A DNA stretch of 64,000 nt, from NCBI RefSeq assembly GCF_000024785.1, contig NC_013441.1, positions 2,418,001 through 2,482,000 of the forward strand. The letters run 5' to 3'. Position 1 is the first letter of the stretch, and every line of letters begins with the position of its first letter. A program made the translations under genes and the position numbers. Of the stretch, positions 47,882 to 60,132 are shown piece by piece. This stretch comes from Gordonia bronchialis DSM 43247. Its GTDB lineage: Bacteria; Actinomycetota; Actinomycetes; Mycobacteriales; Mycobacteriaceae. The notes below the pieces were generated by a model. That model was not told the origin of the DNA and made no database searches. It saw nothing but the letters and a program-made list of their open reading frames with translations.

Positions 47882-49039
47882 ATGACGGTACTAACAGAAA
47901 GCCGCATCATGAGCGTGGTGCGGGCGGCAGAGGCCCTGCTGTCACATCGCGCCGGATCTGCGGTCGTGCTCGATGATCCCGAGGATCTCGGCGGGAGCGG
48001 ACGTACCACGGTGGTGCGGGTCCGTGTCGCCGCGAACCCGCTCTCCCTCGACCGGTCGCTGGTGATCAAGGCACTCCCCGAACACGAGGATCCGCACGCC
48101 TTCCACCGCGAGATCGCGTCGTACAAGTACGCGACCGCGCTGCCGAGCGAATCACGGCCGGGCCCACAGCTGATTGCGTCGGACCCCGACATCCGGCTCA
48201 TGGTGCTCTCCGACCTCGGGCACGGCCGATCGATGACCGATCTGCTGTCCGGGGTGGATCCGGTCGAGACGTCGCGGGCGGTGAGTGCGTGGGGTCAGGC
48301 ACTGGGCCGGATGCATGCGGCGACCGTCGGAGGCGAGGGCGACTTCCTGGCTCTGGTGCGGCGCGGACCGTCGGGCACCGAGGGTGGCGACAGCATGCGC
48401 GACGCGGCCCGCCGTGCCGTGGACTCCCTGGCCCGCGACGCCGAGTTGCTCGAGGTGACGGTGCCGGAGTCGGTGGCCGACGCCCTGGAGACGGCGTCGA
48501 CCCTGTTCGACGACGGCGATCACCGCGCGTTCAGTCCGTCTGACGTCGGCCCGGAGAACATCCTCCTCAACGAGGACGGCGTCCAGTTCATGGACTACGA
48601 GTGGGGCGGTTTCCGCGACGCCACGCTCGACATCGCGTATGCGCTGGTCACCTTCACCAGCCAGCTCGCCCCGAGCGGCGTCGCCCGGGCGACCGACCTC
48701 GAGGTCTCGATGGTAGATGCCTGGCGTTCGGAGGTCATGGGCATCTGGCCCGCGCTGGGCCACGAGCGCGAGATGCAGCACAAGGTGCTCATCGCGCGGC
48801 TGCTCTGGGTCTGGCTGTCGACGGTGTGGATGCTGCCCGGCGAGGTGCCGGTGAGCCCCGATGACGTGTCCGACGGTGACGGATACGCCCACGACTGGGC
48901 GTTGCACACCAACGACCCGCGAGTGATCGTGGCGCGATGGACCGATCTCGCCGCGGCCGCCGGCCGGGGCGGGCACCGCGACATCGAGACGTTCTCGGCC
49001 GCTGTCGGGCTGGCCCTGCAGCGGGCGTGGCTGGCCTGA
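47882..49039 (+). CDS. Aminoglycoside phosphotransferase-fold (APH-like) kinase-family protein
   Basis: 385-residue protein of the APH/choline kinase-like fold. The catalytic loop reads [17 protein letters not shown] (Asp and Asn of the H/S-x-D-x4-N pattern, with Ser in place of His) and the metal Asp lies in [20 protein letters not shown] Lys for ATP is probably in [10 protein letters not shown]. It probably phosphorylates a small molecule; substrate unknown, and resistance should not be assumed. ATG 47882 is preferred to TTG 47861. It follows the transglutaminase by 162 bases, so a link to that cluster is possible but not shown. Confidence 0.75.
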   Translation: MTVLTESRIMSVVRAAEALLSHRAGSAVVLDDPEDLGGSGRTTVVRVRVAANPLSLDRSLVIKALPEHEDPHAFHREIASYKYATALPSESRPGPQLIASDPDIRLMVLSDLGHGRSMTDLLSGVDPVETSRAVSAWGQALGRMHAATVGGEGDFLALVRRGPSGTEGGDSMRDAARRAVDSLARDAELLEVTVPESVADALETASTLFDDGDHRAFSPSDVGPENILLNEDGVQFMDYEWGGFRDATLDIAYALVTFTSQLAPSGVARATDLEVSMVDAWRSEVMGIWPALGHEREMQHKVLIARLLWVWLSTVWMLPGEVPVSPDDVSDGDGYAHDWALHTNDPRVIVARWTDLAAAAGRGGHRDIETFSAAVGLALQRAWLA

Positions 49040-49046
49040 TCCGAGC

Positions 49047-50429
49047 ATGGATGGATTGTTCGACCCGCCCGGTACGCCGGCGGTGAGTGGCCTCGGCGCG
49101 GGTCCACATGGCACGCGACCGGATGCCCCGCTGGCGGTCCGGATGCGGCCGCAGTCGTTGGACGAGATCGTCGGCCAGCAGCATCTGCTCGGCGCCGGGT
49201 CGCCACTGCGCCGCCTGATCAGCGGTTCCGGTGCGGCGTCGGTGCTGCTCTACGGTCCGCCCGGGACGGGCAAGACGACGATGGCCTCGCTCATCTCGCG
49301 GGCCACCGGTGGGCGTTTCGAGGCGCTGTCGGCGTTGTCGGCGGGGGTCAAAGAGGTCCGCGCCGTCATCGACATCGCCCGGCGACGACTCGTCGAGGGT
49401 CAGCAGACGGTGTTGTTCATCGACGAGGTCCACCGGTTCTCCAAGACGCAGCAGGACGCCCTGCTCGACGCGGTGGAGAACCGGATCGTGCTGCTGGTGG
49501 CGGCGACCACGGAGAATCCGTCGTTCTCGGTGGTGGCACCGCTGCTGTCCCGGTCGCTGGTGTTACAGCTGCGGTCCCTGTCTGATGACGACATCCTCGA
49601 GGTGCTCGGGCGTGCGGTCGCCGACCCGCGCGGGCTCGACGGCCGCGTCGAGATCACCGACGCCGCCCTCGATCACCTCGTCGCGGTGTCCGGGGGTGAT
49701 GCCCGCCGGGCGCTGACCGCGCTGGAGGCGAGTGCCGACGCCGCGCTGCGCGAGTCGGCCGACGACGCCGGCGAACCGGGGGGGTCGGTCATCGACCTGC
49801 CCGACGTGGAGGCGGCGATCGACCGGGCGGCCGTGCGCTATGACCGCGACGGTGACCAGCACTACGACGTGACGAGCGCCTTCATCAAATCCATCCGCGG
49901 TTCCGACGTCGACGCCGCACTGCACTACCTGGCGCGGATGATCGCCGCGGGTGAGGACCCGCGGTTCATCTCGCGCCGACTGATGATCCACGCCAGCGAG
50001 GACATCGGGATGGCCGATCCCACCGCGCTGCAGACCGCCGTGGCAGCCGCGCAGGTGGTGGCGCTCGTCGGCATGCCGGAGGCGAAGCTCGCCCTCGCGC
50101 AGGCCACGATCCACCTGGCGACCGCACCGAAATCCGGTGGTGTCGTCGCCGCGATCGGGGCGGCGATCGCCGATGTGGAGGCGGGTAAGGCGGGCGCGGT
50201 GCCCGCGCACCTGCGGGACGCCCATTACGCGGGTGCCAAGAAGATGGGTAGCGGCAAGGGGTACCGGTACCCGCACGACGACCCCGACGGTGTGCTGGCC
50301 CAGCAGTACCCGCCCGACGATCTCGTCGGCGTCGACTACTACACGCCCACCGACCACGGTTTCGAGCGCGAACTCGGTCCCAGGCTGGCGAAGTTGCGCT
50401 CGATCGTGCGCCGCGTGTCGCGACGCTGA
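49047..50429 (+). CDS. rarA: Replication-associated recombination protein A (RarA/MgsA)
   Basis: 460-residue AAA+ ATPase of the clamp-loader-like RarA/WRNIP1 family. [18 protein letters not shown], Walker [15 protein letters not shown], Walker [20 protein letters not shown], sensor 1 [18 protein letters not shown] with the arginine finger, and the C-terminal tetramer domain ([37 protein letters not shown]). It works at stalled forks. Starts eight bases after the kinase-like gene. Same order (rarA before alaS) as Rv2559c in mycobacteria. Confidence 0.95.
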   Translation: MDGLFDPPGTPAVSGLGAGPHGTRPDAPLAVRMRPQSLDEIVGQQHLLGAGSPLRRLISGSGAASVLLYGPPGTGKTTMASLISRATGGRFEALSALSAGVKEVRAVIDIARRRLVEGQQTVLFIDEVHRFSKTQQDALLDAVENRIVLLVAATTENPSFSVVAPLLSRSLVLQLRSLSDDDILEVLGRAVADPRGLDGRVEITDAALDHLVAVSGGDARRALTALEASADAALRESADDAGEPGGSVIDLPDVEAAIDRAAVRYDRDGDQHYDVTSAFIKSIRGSDVDAALHYLARMIAAGEDPRFISRRLMIHASEDIGMADPTALQTAVAAAQVVALVGMPEAKLALAQATIHLATAPKSGGVVAAIGAAIADVEAGKAGAVPAHLRDAHYAGAKKMGSGKGYRYPHDDPDGVLAQQYPPDDLVGVDYYTPTDHGFERELGPRLAKLRSIVRRVSRR

Positions 50430-50486
50430 GGATGCCGTTGAGCCCGACGCGACGGGCGTGTCGTGGGTCGGATGTGGCGATGACGG

Positions 50487-50492
50487 TAGGCT
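50487..50492 (+). promoter_or_regulatory. Candidate -10 box for alaS
   Basis: TAGGCT would place the transcription start near 50499, exactly at the base of the leader hairpin that follows, and give a leader of about 105 bases. Confidence 0.4.
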
Positions 50493-50497
50493 GGTGA

Positions 50498-50561
50498 GTC
50501 GCGGTTCCCGGCCACCTGGATGTTCCACATCAGGAATTCAAGCTGGTGAACCGGCCGCGAC
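50498..50561 (+). promoter_or_regulatory. Structured 5' leader of alaS
   Basis: GTCGCGG (50498-50504) pairs with CCGCGAC (50555-50561). Inside, CCGG and ACC pair with GGT and CCGG across small bulges, and the apical part contains GATGT/ACATC. The structure begins at the predicted transcription start, leaving about 40 unpaired bases before GTG 50603. It does not look like a T-box. A role in alaS control is inferred. Confidence 0.4.
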
Positions 50562-50602
50562 ACGAGACCACACGCACCAGACCGATCGAGGATGACACCC
50601 CA

Positions 50603-53305
50603 GTGCAGACGCATGACATCCGGAAGCGATTCCTGGATCACTTCATCAAGGCCGGGCACACCGAGGTGCCCAGCGCATCGCTGCTCCTCGACGATCCGAA
50701 CCTGCTGTTCGTCAACGCGGGCATGGTGCCGTTCAAGCCGTACTTCCTCGGCGAGCAGACCCCGCCGTTCGATCGCGCGACGAGTGTGCAGAAATGTGTC
50801 CGCACCCTCGACATCGACGAGGTCGGCATCACCACCCGGCACAACACGTTCTTCCAGATGGCCGGGAACTTCTCCTTCGGCGACTACTTCAAGCGTGAGG
50901 CCATCACCTTCGCCTGGACCCTGCTGACCGGGAGCGTCGAGAACGGTGGGTACGGGATCAGCCCGGACAAGCTGTGGCCGACGGTCTACCTCGACGACGA
51001 CGAGGCCGAGGCGATCTGGCGTGACGAGATCGGTGTCCCCGCGCAGCGCATCCAGCGTCGCGGGATGAAGGACAACTACTGGTCGATGGGCGTGCCCGGA
51101 CCGTGCGGCCCGTGTTCGGAGATCTTCTACGATCGCGGACCCGAGTACGGCGTCGAAGGTGGCCCCGAAGCCGACGAGGACCGCTACATCGAGATCTGGA
51201 ACCTCGTGTTCATGCAGAACGAACGCGGGGCCGGTGGTGCCAAGGACGATTACGAGATCCTCGGCCCGCTGCCGAAAAAGAACATCGACACCGGGATGGG
51301 GATCGAGCGTGTCGCCTGCCTGCTGCAGGGCGTCGACAACGTCTACGAGACCGATCTGCTCAAACCGATCATCGACCTCGCCGCCGAGGTGACCGGTCGT
51401 GCCTACGGCGCCGGAAACCACGATGATCGCGGCTCTGCCGCCCACGAGGACGACGTGAAGTTCCGGGTGATCGCCGATCACACCCGCACCTCGGCAATGC
51501 TCATCGGCGACGGTGTGCTGCCCGGCAACGACGGGCGCGGTTACGTCCTGCGGCGGCTGCTGCGGCGCGTCGTGCGCTCGGCCCGGCTGCTCGGCGCCGA
51601 GGAACCCACGATGGGGGCGTTCATCGGCAGGGCCATCGACCTGATGTCGCCGTCCTATCCAGAACTCGCCGAGCAGCGCGACCACATCGTGTCGGTCGCG
51701 GTGGGGGAGGAGACCTCCTTCAGCAAGACGCTCGCCGCCGGTTCCAAACTGTTCGCCGACGCCGCTGCGGCCACCAAGGCCGCCCACCGGTCGACGATCA
51801 GCGGCAGCGACGCCTTCACCCTGCACGACACCTACGGATTCCCGATCGACCTGACCCTCGAGATGGCCGCCGAGGCCGGACTCGAGGTGGATCAGGCCGG
51901 TTTCACCGGGCTGATGGCCGAGCAGAAGCAGCGCGCGAAAGCCGACGCCACCGCCCGCAAGACCGGTCATGCCGACGTCGCCGTGTACCGCGAGTTCCTC
52001 GACCGAGGGCCCACCGAGTTCACCGGCTTCGACGAACTCGTCTCGGAGGCAAAGGTTCTCGGGCTCGTCGCCGACGGCGCACGGGTGCCGGCCGCGACCC
52101 CGGGTACCGAACTGACCGTCATCCTCGACCGCACCCCGCTCTACGCCGAGTCCGGTGGACAGATCGCCGACGTCGGGACCATCACCACCGGCTCCGGGGT
52201 TCGGCTGCGTGTCACCGACGTCCAGAAGCTCGGCAAGTCGGTGTGGCTGCACAAGGTCGTCGTCGACGAGGGGGAGATCGCCGAGGGCGACGAGGTGCTC
52301 GCCGCCGTCGACGCCGGATGGCGTCACGGTGCCACCCAGGGACATTCGGGTACGCACATGGTGCACGCGGCACTGCGCGAGGTGCTCGGGCCCGGTGCCA
52401 CACAGGCGGGTTCGCTCAACCGGCCCGGTTACCTGCGCTTCGATTTCCATCAGGGCTCACCGCTCACCGACAGCCAGAAGCGGCAGATCGAGGAGATCTC
52501 CAACTCCGCCGTCGAGGCCAACTATCCCGTGCACACGTTCGAAACGGGTCTCGCCGAGGCGAAGTCGATGGGTGCGCTGGCCCTCTTCGGGGAGAACTAC
52601 GGTGACGTGGTGCGGGTCGTCGAGATCGGCGGACCGTTCTCGATGGAGCTGTGCGGCGGCACGCATGTGGCCGCCTCCTCCCAGATCGGCCCGGTGACCC
52701 TGATCGGCGAATCATCGGTCGGATCGGGCGTCCGGCGCGTCGAGGCCTACGTCGGCATGGACTCCTTCCGGTTCCTGTCCAAGGAACGCGCACTGCTCGC
52801 CGGTCTCGCGTCGTCACTCAAGGTTCCCTCCGAAGAAGTCCCCGGCCGCGTCGAGCAACTCGTCACCCGGCTGCGGGATGCGGAGAAGCAACTCGAGAAG
52901 GTACGCGCCGACGCGGCACGCTCGGCGGCCGCCGGTCTGGTGGAGACCGCCGAACCCGTCGGCTCGACCCTCCTGGTGGGCGGTCGGCTGCCGGATGGCC
53001 TCGACGCCAACGGTTTACGGACGATCGCCACCGATCTGCGCGGGCGGGTCGCCGACCGCGCCGCGGTCATCGTGCTCTTCTCGGTGACCGATGCGGGGGA
53101 CGGCACCACCAAGGTGCCCTTCGCCGTCGCCACCACCGCGGCCGCCCGCGATGCGGGAATCAAGGCCGGCGATCTGGTCCGGGAAACCGCCCCGCTCCTC
53201 GGCGGGCGCGGCGGCGGAAAACCCGATCTGGCGCAGGGTTCGGGCACCGACGCGACCGGTATCGAGACCGCGATCGCCCGCGTGCGGGAGCTCATCGCCC
53301 GATGA
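50603..53305 (+). CDS. alaS: Alanine--tRNA ligase
   Basis: 900-residue AlaRS. Aminoacylation core ([70 protein letters not shown]), tRNA-recognition region, editing domain with [14 protein letters not shown] (about 579) and CGGTHVAAS (about 683) providing zinc ligands, and the C-terminal C-Ala/DHHA1 domain ending [15 protein letters not shown]. All motifs intact. GTG 50603 is the usual start; the longer frame upstream overlaps the leader hairpin. ATGA overlap to ruvX. Confidence 0.97.
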   Translation: MQTHDIRKRFLDHFIKAGHTEVPSASLLLDDPNLLFVNAGMVPFKPYFLGEQTPPFDRATSVQKCVRTLDIDEVGITTRHNTFFQMAGNFSFGDYFKREAITFAWTLLTGSVENGGYGISPDKLWPTVYLDDDEAEAIWRDEIGVPAQRIQRRGMKDNYWSMGVPGPCGPCSEIFYDRGPEYGVEGGPEADEDRYIEIWNLVFMQNERGAGGAKDDYEILGPLPKKNIDTGMGIERVACLLQGVDNVYETDLLKPIIDLAAEVTGRAYGAGNHDDRGSAAHEDDVKFRVIADHTRTSAMLIGDGVLPGNDGRGYVLRRLLRRVVRSARLLGAEEPTMGAFIGRAIDLMSPSYPELAEQRDHIVSVAVGEETSFSKTLAAGSKLFADAAAATKAAHRSTISGSDAFTLHDTYGFPIDLTLEMAAEAGLEVDQAGFTGLMAEQKQRAKADATARKTGHADVAVYREFLDRGPTEFTGFDELVSEAKVLGLVADGARVPAATPGTELTVILDRTPLYAESGGQIADVGTITTGSGVRLRVTDVQKLGKSVWLHKVVVDEGEIAEGDEVLAAVDAGWRHGATQGHSGTHMVHAALREVLGPGATQAGSLNRPGYLRFDFHQGSPLTDSQKRQIEEISNSAVEANYPVHTFETGLAEAKSMGALALFGENYGDVVRVVEIGGPFSMELCGGTHVAASSQIGPVTLIGESSVGSGVRRVEAYVGMDSFRFLSKERALLAGLASSLKVPSEEVPGRVEQLVTRLRDAEKQLEKVRADAARSAAAGLVETAEPVGSTLLVGGRLPDGLDANGLRTIATDLRGRVADRAAVIVLFSVTDAGDGTTKVPFAVATTAAARDAGIKAGDLVRETAPLLGGRGGGKPDLAQGSGTDATGIETAIARVRELIAR

Positions 53306-53733
53306 GCCTCACCCGGGGACGCCGGCTGGGCGTCGATGTGGGCAGCGTCCGCATCGGCGTCGCGGTCTGTGATCCCGACGGCATCCTGGCGACCCCGGTG
53401 GAGACGGTGGCCCGTACCCCACACAACGACGACGACATCGAGCGGATCGCGACGCTCGTCGACGAGTACGACGCCGCCGAGGTCATCGTCGGGCTGCCGA
53501 AGACGCTCCGCAACGAGGCCGGTGCGGCCGCCGAGGCGGCACGCGACTTCGGCGACCGACTGGCGGCGCGTATCGCGCCCGTCGGGGTGAGCTATCACGA
53601 CGAGCGGCTCACCACGGTGACCGCGCACCAGGCGATGCGCGCGAGCGGACGCAACGCGAAGTCCTCTCGCGCGGTCATTGATCAGGCGGCGGCGGTCGCT
53701 ATTCTGCAGGGGTGGTTGGATGCGCGACGGTGA
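53302..53733 (+). CDS. ruvX: RuvX/YqgF-family Holliday-junction-resolvase-like RNase H fold protein
   Basis: 143-residue YqgF-type protein. [20 protein letters not shown] carries the first catalytic Asp; [14 protein letters not shown] and [15 protein letters not shown] hold the other conserved residues, with [16 protein letters not shown] at the end. The family is linked to 16S rRNA 5'-end maturation in E. coli and to junction resolution in mycobacteria (Rv2554c). ATG 53302 overlaps the alaS stop. Its end overlaps a possible mltG start by 14 bases. Confidence 0.94.
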   Translation: MSLTRGRRLGVDVGSVRIGVAVCDPDGILATPVETVARTPHNDDDIERIATLVDEYDAAEVIVGLPKTLRNEAGAAAEAARDFGDRLAARIAPVGVSYHDERLTTVTAHQAMRASGRNAKSSRAVIDQAAAVAILQGWLDARR

Positions 53734-55648
53734 AAATCGCGACGGGGAAAATCGCGACGGGGAGAATCGCGGTGGCAATTATCGCGACGACAGCAATCAG
53801 GGGAGGGACCGATCGGTGACTGAGGAGCGGCGTCGGAGCCGGCACCGCGAGCATGCCGACCACGAGGGCGTCGACCTCGAACGGTTGCGCTACTTCACCC
53901 AACCCGCCGACGGCGCATCGCACACCCGTCACCGTCGGCGCCGAAACCCGGCGACCGGTCCCATCCCTGCGCAGCGGTCCGCCGAACGCGCGATGCCGCA
54001 GCGGATCCCGCCCCGCCCGGCGCCGTCGGCACCCCGCCCGCCCGAACCGGAGCCCGCCGCCGCTGACGTCACCGCGCGCGTACCGCAGGCGCCCGCCGAG
54101 CCCCCCGTCTCCGCGCCGGCGCCCGCCCGCGACGACAGGTGGGTGACCGACGACCACGCCTGGGATGACGATCAGTGGTCCGGACACCATCGGACCGAAA
54201 CGCACTGGGACGACGCACAGTACGACGACGCGACAGGCTCGGCACCGGTCACCGCGCCCGCCCCGGCAGGTGGTTTCGCCGACATCCTCGACCATGAGAC
54301 CGCTCCGGTCGATCACGATCTGTCCCGCCACCGTCCCGCCGACCACCGCGCCGACGACGAGTACCGCGACCTCGACCACGGCGACTTCGACCATCCCGAC
54401 CTCGACCATCCCGACCTAGACCATCCCGACCTCGACCATCCCGACCTAGACCATCCCGACCTAGACCATGCCGACACCGTGGCGGCCGCACCCCCACGTC
54501 GCCGACGGGGAACGCGCAAACGGCGGCGGCTGGTCCTGGCACTCGTGCTGGTGTGTCTGCTCGCCCTGATCGGTGGCGTCGGATACGTCGGTCTGCGCGC
54601 GTTCGGCGTGCTCGACTCGCGCAAGGACTACACCAACGCGGCCGGCACCGGCGACGTGCTGGTGGACATCCCGGACAATTCGACCCTGCAGGACTTCGGT
54701 CGCATCCTGGTGGACGCCGACGTCGTGGGCAGCGTCAAGGCGTTCACGAATGCTGCTGACGGACAAGCCATCTCGGGTGGTATCTACCAGATGCGCACCG
54801 AGATCCCGGCGTCGACGGCGGTGGCGATGCTGACCGATGGCACAAGCCACCGGGTCGGACGGGTCGTGGTGCCGGCCGGACGTCAGCTCGACACCAAGAA
54901 ACGCGCCGACGGTGTCGTCACCCCCGGCATCTTCCAGATGATCGCGACCGCAACGGGTGTGACCATCAACGGGCAGCGCAAGGGAGTGACCGTCGAGCAA
55001 CTCGAGCAGACGGCCGCCACCGCCACCCCCGAACAACTCGGAGTGCCGGACTGGGCCCGCACCGAGGTCAACGCCCTCACCGGCGACCACCGACGGATCG
55101 AGGGGCTCATCGTCCCGATCACCTGGGAGCGCATCGACCCGTCGCATTCGGCGCTGCAGATCCTGCACGACTTGATCACCCAGAGCACCCGGCAACTCGC
55201 CCAATGGGGCCTGCCGTCGAACAACCGGTCTGGACTCGAGCCGTACCAGACGCTGGTGGCCGCGTCGCTGGTGCAGGGTGAGGTCAATCTGGCCGACGAC
55301 TACCCCAAGGTCGCCCGGGTCATCCTCAACCGGCTCGACAAGGGGCAGCGTCTGCAGTTCGACTCCACCGCCAACTACGCCGCCGACGTCACCGACCTCA
55401 ACGTGCACAGCGATGTGCTGCGCGGTGACACCCCGTGGAACACCTACGTGCACAAGGGTCTTCCGCCGACACCGATCGGCGCCGTCGACGAGCAGGCGCT
55501 CGAGGCGATGGAGAGTCCCGCCGCCGGTGACTGGCTCTACTTCGTCACCATCGATTCCAGCGGCACGACCCTGTTCACCGCCGATTTCAACCAGCACCGA
55601 CGCAACATCGGACGTGCCTGCGCGAACGGTTTCATCACGTGCAACTGA
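53720..55648 (+). CDS. mltG: Endolytic murein transglycosylase MltG
   Basis: Up to 642 residues. Long cytosolic N-terminus with a RDGEN-type repeat (residues 2-26) and a DHPDL array (about 224-250), a basic patch [10 protein letters not shown], one membrane helix (about 275-292), a LysM-like region, then the YceG/MltG domain with the catalytic Glu in [20 protein letters not shown] and the family motifs [10 protein letters not shown] and [15 protein letters not shown]. It cleaves nascent glycan strands at the membrane, setting their length. ATG 53720 overlaps ruvX by 14 bases; GTG 53816 has a better ribosome site (GGGAGGGA) and would exclude the first repeat. Four bases of context (ruvX before, aroE after) match mycobacteria (Rv2553c). 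Confidence 0.9.
   Translation: MRDGENRDGENRDGENRGGNYRDDSNQGRDRSVTEERRRSRHREHADHEGVDLERLRYFTQPADGASHTRHRRRRNPATGPIPAQRSAERAMPQRIPPRPAPSAPRPPEPEPAAADVTARVPQAPAEPPVSAPAPARDDRWVTDDHAWDDDQWSGHHRTETHWDDAQYDDATGSAPVTAPAPAGGFADILDHETAPVDHDLSRHRPADHRADDEYRDLDHGDFDHPDLDHPDLDHPDLDHPDLDHPDLDHADTVAAAPPRRRRGTRKRRRLVLALVLVCLLALIGGVGYVGLRAFGVLDSRKDYTNAAGTGDVLVDIPDNSTLQDFGRILVDADVVGSVKAFTNAADGQAISGGIYQMRTEIPASTAVAMLTDGTSHRVGRVVVPAGRQLDTKKRADGVVTPGIFQMIATATGVTINGQRKGVTVEQLEQTAATATPEQLGVPDWARTEVNALTGDHRRIEGLIVPITWERIDPSHSALQILHDLITQSTRQLAQWGLPSNNRSGLEPYQTLVAASLVQGEVNLADDYPKVARVILNRLDKGQRLQFDSTANYAADVTDLNVHSDVLRGDTPWNTYVHKGLPPTPIGAVDEQALEAMESPAAGDWLYFVTIDSSGTTLFTADFNQHRRNIGRACANGFITCN
53723..53797 (+). repeat. 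Five 15-bp tandem repeats at the mltG 5' end
   Basis: Units CGCGACGGTGAAAAT, CGCGACGGGGAAAAT, CGCGACGGGGAGAAT, CGCGGTGGCAATTAT and CGCGACGACAGCAAT follow without gaps from 53723. In the mltG frame they encode RDGEN x3, [10 protein letters not shown]. The unit is a multiple of three, so copy changes keep the frame. Confidence 0.85.
54374..54478 (+). repeat. 15-bp tandem repeat array encoding DHPDL in mltG
   Basis: Five nearly identical units GACCATCCCGACCT(C/A) run from 54389 to 54463, with a degenerate unit on each side (54374-54388 and 54464-54478). Units differ only at the last base, a silent Leu wobble. They encode an acidic DHPDL repeat in the cytosolic part of MltG. Confidence 0.95.
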
Positions 55649-55664
55649 GCACGGAAACACCCCG

Positions 55665-56561
55665 ATGAGTGGCGAGAACGCGCTCGAGCTCGGGCCACCC
55701 GAGGTGGTTGCGCCCATAGGCGGACGCGCCGCGCGCAGGGCGGCGGTCCTCGGGTCGCCGGTGTCGCATTCGCGCTCACCCGACCTGCATCTGGCCGCCT
55801 ACCGCGCGCTCGGACTCGACGACTGGACCTACGAGCGGATCGAGTGCACGGCCGATCAGCTGCCGTCGCTCGTCGACGGACTCGGCCCCGAGTTCATCGG
55901 ATTGTCGGTGACGATGCCCGGCAAACTCGCCGCACTCGGCCACGCCGACCTGAGCACCGAGCGGGCTCGCCTGGTCGGGTCGGCCAACACCCTGGTGCGC
56001 ACCGCCGACGGATGGCGCGCCGACTGCACCGACATCGACGGCATGCTCGGCGCACTGGCCGACCTCGGGGTGCGACCGCAGGCGGACGCGGGCGGCCGCG
56101 CCGTGCTGATCGGGGCCGGTGGCACTGCGCTGCCCACCGTCGCGGCGCTGGCGCAGCGGGGATTCCGGGAGGTCGCGGTGGTCGCCCGCGATGCCGGGCG
56201 GGCGCGCTCGGTCATCGCGCTCTGTGAGCGGCTCGGGATCGACACCACGATCGTCGCCTTCGAACCGGGCGCCGACCTCGCCGACCGCTGCCGGGACGCG
56301 CACGTGGTCGTGTCCACCGTGCCGGCCGCCGGCGCGGCCACCCTGGCAGAGTCGGTGGCCGGTGCTGCGCGCGTCGTCGACGTCATCTACGACCCGTGGC
56401 CGACGCCGCTGGCCGCCGCCGTCACCGCCGCCGGTGGCAGCGTCGTCGGCGGCCTGGTCATGCTGCTCAATCAGGCGTTCTCACAGGTCGAGCAGTTCAC
56501 CGGATTACCCGCGCCCCGCGCGGCGATGGCGGCGGCGCTGTCCGCCCCCGCCCAGCACTGA
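55665..56561 (+). CDS. aroE: Shikimate dehydrogenase
   Basis: 298-residue enzyme reducing 3-dehydroshikimate to shikimate with NADPH. Substrate-site serines in GSPVSHSRSPDLHLAAYRAL, the catalytic Lys in LSVTMPGKLAALGH, GSANTLVRT, the catalytic Asp in DCTDIDGMLGAL, the nucleotide loop IGAGGTALPTVAALA and the C-terminal GLVMLLNQAFSQVEQFTG. The actinobacterial form has SVTMP where others have NVTxP. ATG 55665 lies 16 bases after mltG; the longer frame is a shadow. Part of the split shikimate cluster with aroC, aroK, aroB downstream. Confidence 0.94.
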   Translation: MSGENALELGPPEVVAPIGGRAARRAAVLGSPVSHSRSPDLHLAAYRALGLDDWTYERIECTADQLPSLVDGLGPEFIGLSVTMPGKLAALGHADLSTERARLVGSANTLVRTADGWRADCTDIDGMLGALADLGVRPQADAGGRAVLIGAGGTALPTVAALAQRGFREVAVVARDAGRARSVIALCERLGIDTTIVAFEPGADLADRCRDAHVVVSTVPAAGAATLAESVAGAARVVDVIYDPWPTPLAAAVTAAGGSVVGGLVMLLNQAFSQVEQFTGLPAPRAAMAAALSAPAQH

Positions 56562-56664
56562 AGTGCCGCATCCGGCTGGGGATCATCCGCGCCGGAAGGC
56601 CGCGGCTGTGGACAACTGCCGCCGGTGAGCGGCCGGCCGACGTCGGGTCGTCCACGGTTACCCG

Positions 56665-57054
56665 ATGGCGACCCTCGCGATCCTGCTCTGGCTGGCGGCT
56701 ATCGCGCACTCCGACCTGCGCAGCCTGCGAATCCCGAATGTCCTTGTCTGGCCGGGTGTCTGCGCCGTCGTCGTCCTCGGCGGTGCGCATCCGCCGGTTC
56801 TGCTCGCGGCGCTGGTGGCCGCGGTGCCCTACGCACTGTGCCGGATGGCGCGATGGTGCGGTGGTGGCGACGTCAAGCTCGCCCTGGTGTGCGGCGGTCT
56901 GCTGGCAGGCTGGGATGCGGCGCTGATGCTGGTGCTGTGTGCGGCGGTGGGAAACGCGGCGCTGTTCGCGCTGCTGCGCGGCCGATCGGCCCTGCCGCAC
57001 GGGCCGGTACTCGTCGTGGTGACCGTCGTCCTCGGTGGTCTGCTGCACGCGTGA
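56665..57054 (+). CDS. Short A24-type prepilin peptidase-like membrane protein
   Basis: 129-residue hydrophobic protein with four or five membrane helices. It keeps both catalytic aspartates of A24 prepilin peptidases: AHSDLRSLRIPN (Asp, about 16) and the GxGD-like CGGGDVKLALVCGG (Asp, about 69). It lacks the N-terminal methyltransferase part of full-length enzymes, as do actinobacterial Tad-type versions (compare Rv2551c). No pilin genes are in this window, so the substrate genes must be elsewhere. ATG 56665 chosen by alignment of the first Asp motif. Position aroE-A24-aroC is shared with mycobacteria. Confidence 0.82.
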   Translation: MATLAILLWLAAIAHSDLRSLRIPNVLVWPGVCAVVVLGGAHPPVLLAALVAAVPYALCRMARWCGGGDVKLALVCGGLLAGWDAALMLVLCAAVGNAALFALLRGRSALPHGPVLVVVTVVLGGLLHA

Positions 57055-57111
57055 CACCCGACGCGACAGCGATGACGGCGGATTTGGGTGTCCATGGAAC
57101 AATTGACGACT

Positions 57112-58302
57112 GTGTTGCGCTGGATAACCGCCGGAGAGTCCCATGGACCGGCCCTTGTCGCCCTTGTCGAGGGGATGGTGGCCGGAGTCGAGGTCACCTC
57201 CTCCGAGATCGCCGAACAACTCGCCCGCCGTCGGCTGGGGTACGGCCGTGGTGCGCGGATGAAGTTCGAGGCCGACAAGGTGACCCTGATCGGCGGGTTG
57301 CGGCACGGCCGCACGATGGGCGGGCCGGTTGCCATCGAGATCGGCAACACCGAATGGCCCAAGTGGGAGACCGTGATGTCACCCGACCCGGTGGACCCCG
57401 GTGAACTCGAGGGCAGCGCCCGCAACGCGCCGCTGACCCGTCCCCGTCCCGGCCACGCCGACTACTCGGGGATGCTCAAATATGGCTTCGACGATGCCCG
57501 GCCCGTCCTCGAACGGGCCAGTGCGCGCGAGACCGCGGCCCGGGTGGCCGCCGGTACCGTGGCCCGCAACTTCCTGCGGCAGGTCCTCGGCATCGAGGTC
57601 CTCTCGCATGTGATCTCCATCGGCGACAGCGCTCCCTACGTGGGACCGCCACCGCGCTATGCCGACCTGACCGCCATCGACGCGAGCCCGGTGCGTGCCT
57701 TCGACGCCGACGCCGAGCGAGCGATGATCGACGAGATCGAGGCCGCCAAGAAAGACGGTGACACCCTCGGCGGCGTCGTCGAGATCGTCGCGACCGGCGT
57801 CCCGGTGGGATTGGGGTCGCATGTGAGCGGCGAGACCCGCCTCGACGCGCGGCTGGCCGCGGCCCTGATGGGGATTCAGGCCATCAAGGGCGTCGAGGTC
57901 GGTGACGGTTTCACCACCGCCCGCCGCCGGGGCAGCCAGGCGCACGACGAGATGGTGCCCGGACCCGACGGCGTGCTGCGTTCCACCAACCGGGCCGGCG
58001 GCCTCGAAGGCGGGATGACCAACGGCGAGGACGTGCGGGTCCGCATCGCGATGAAGCCCATCTCGACGGTGCCGCGCGCCCTGTCCACCGTGGACATGTC
58101 CACCGGCGAGACGGCCAGCGCCATCCACCAGCGGTCGGATGTGTGCGCCGTGCCGGCCGCCGGAGTGGTCGCCGAGTCGATGGTGGCGCTGGTGATCGCA
58201 CAGGCCGCGCTGGAGAAGTTCGGCGGCGACTCGGCGACCGAGACCGCCGAGAACGCGGCCGGCTACCTCAAGCACATCCACTCCCGGCCACCGCGGGCAT
58301 GA
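57112..58302 (+). CDS. aroC: Chorismate synthase
   Basis: About 396 residues. FMN-dependent enzyme making chorismate from EPSP. Signatures: [20 protein letters not shown] at the N-terminus, [44 protein letters not shown], and [11 protein letters not shown], then [14 protein letters not shown] near the end. GTG 57112 gives the family start ([12 protein letters not shown]); ATG 57094 or GTG 57088 would add 6-8 residues and cannot be excluded. ATGA or short-gap link to aroK. Confidence 0.95.
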   Translation: MLRWITAGESHGPALVALVEGMVAGVEVTSSEIAEQLARRRLGYGRGARMKFEADKVTLIGGLRHGRTMGGPVAIEIGNTEWPKWETVMSPDPVDPGELEGSARNAPLTRPRPGHADYSGMLKYGFDDARPVLERASARETAARVAAGTVARNFLRQVLGIEVLSHVISIGDSAPYVGPPPRYADLTAIDASPVRAFDADAERAMIDEIEAAKKDGDTLGGVVEIVATGVPVGLGSHVSGETRLDARLAAALMGIQAIKGVEVGDGFTTARRRGSQAHDEMVPGPDGVLRSTNRAGGLEGGMTNGEDVRVRIAMKPISTVPRALSTVDMSTGETASAIHQRSDVCAVPAAGVVAESMVALVIAQAALEKFGGDSATETAENAAGYLKHIHSRPPRA

Positions 58303-58310
58303 GGCCTCCG

Positions 58311-59971
<1,661 letters not shown>

Positions 59972-60132
59972 GCCGAGGCGCGCGAATCGTCGGCCGCCAC
60001 AAGTGTTGTGCCAGCGAGCCCTTCGAGGCCCTCCGCTAACGCTGCGGGCACCGCCGGGAGCTCGGTGGGGCGTCGTTGCCGACACGCATCCATGGATTCG
60101 GGCTCAGGGAGCGTCGAGTCCGCAGGCCGATC

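Noticed and set aside
50339..52450. 703-codon open frame on the minus strand opposite alaS
   Set aside because: Antisense shadow of alaS, whose motifs are all intact. No recognisable domain and no ribosome site.
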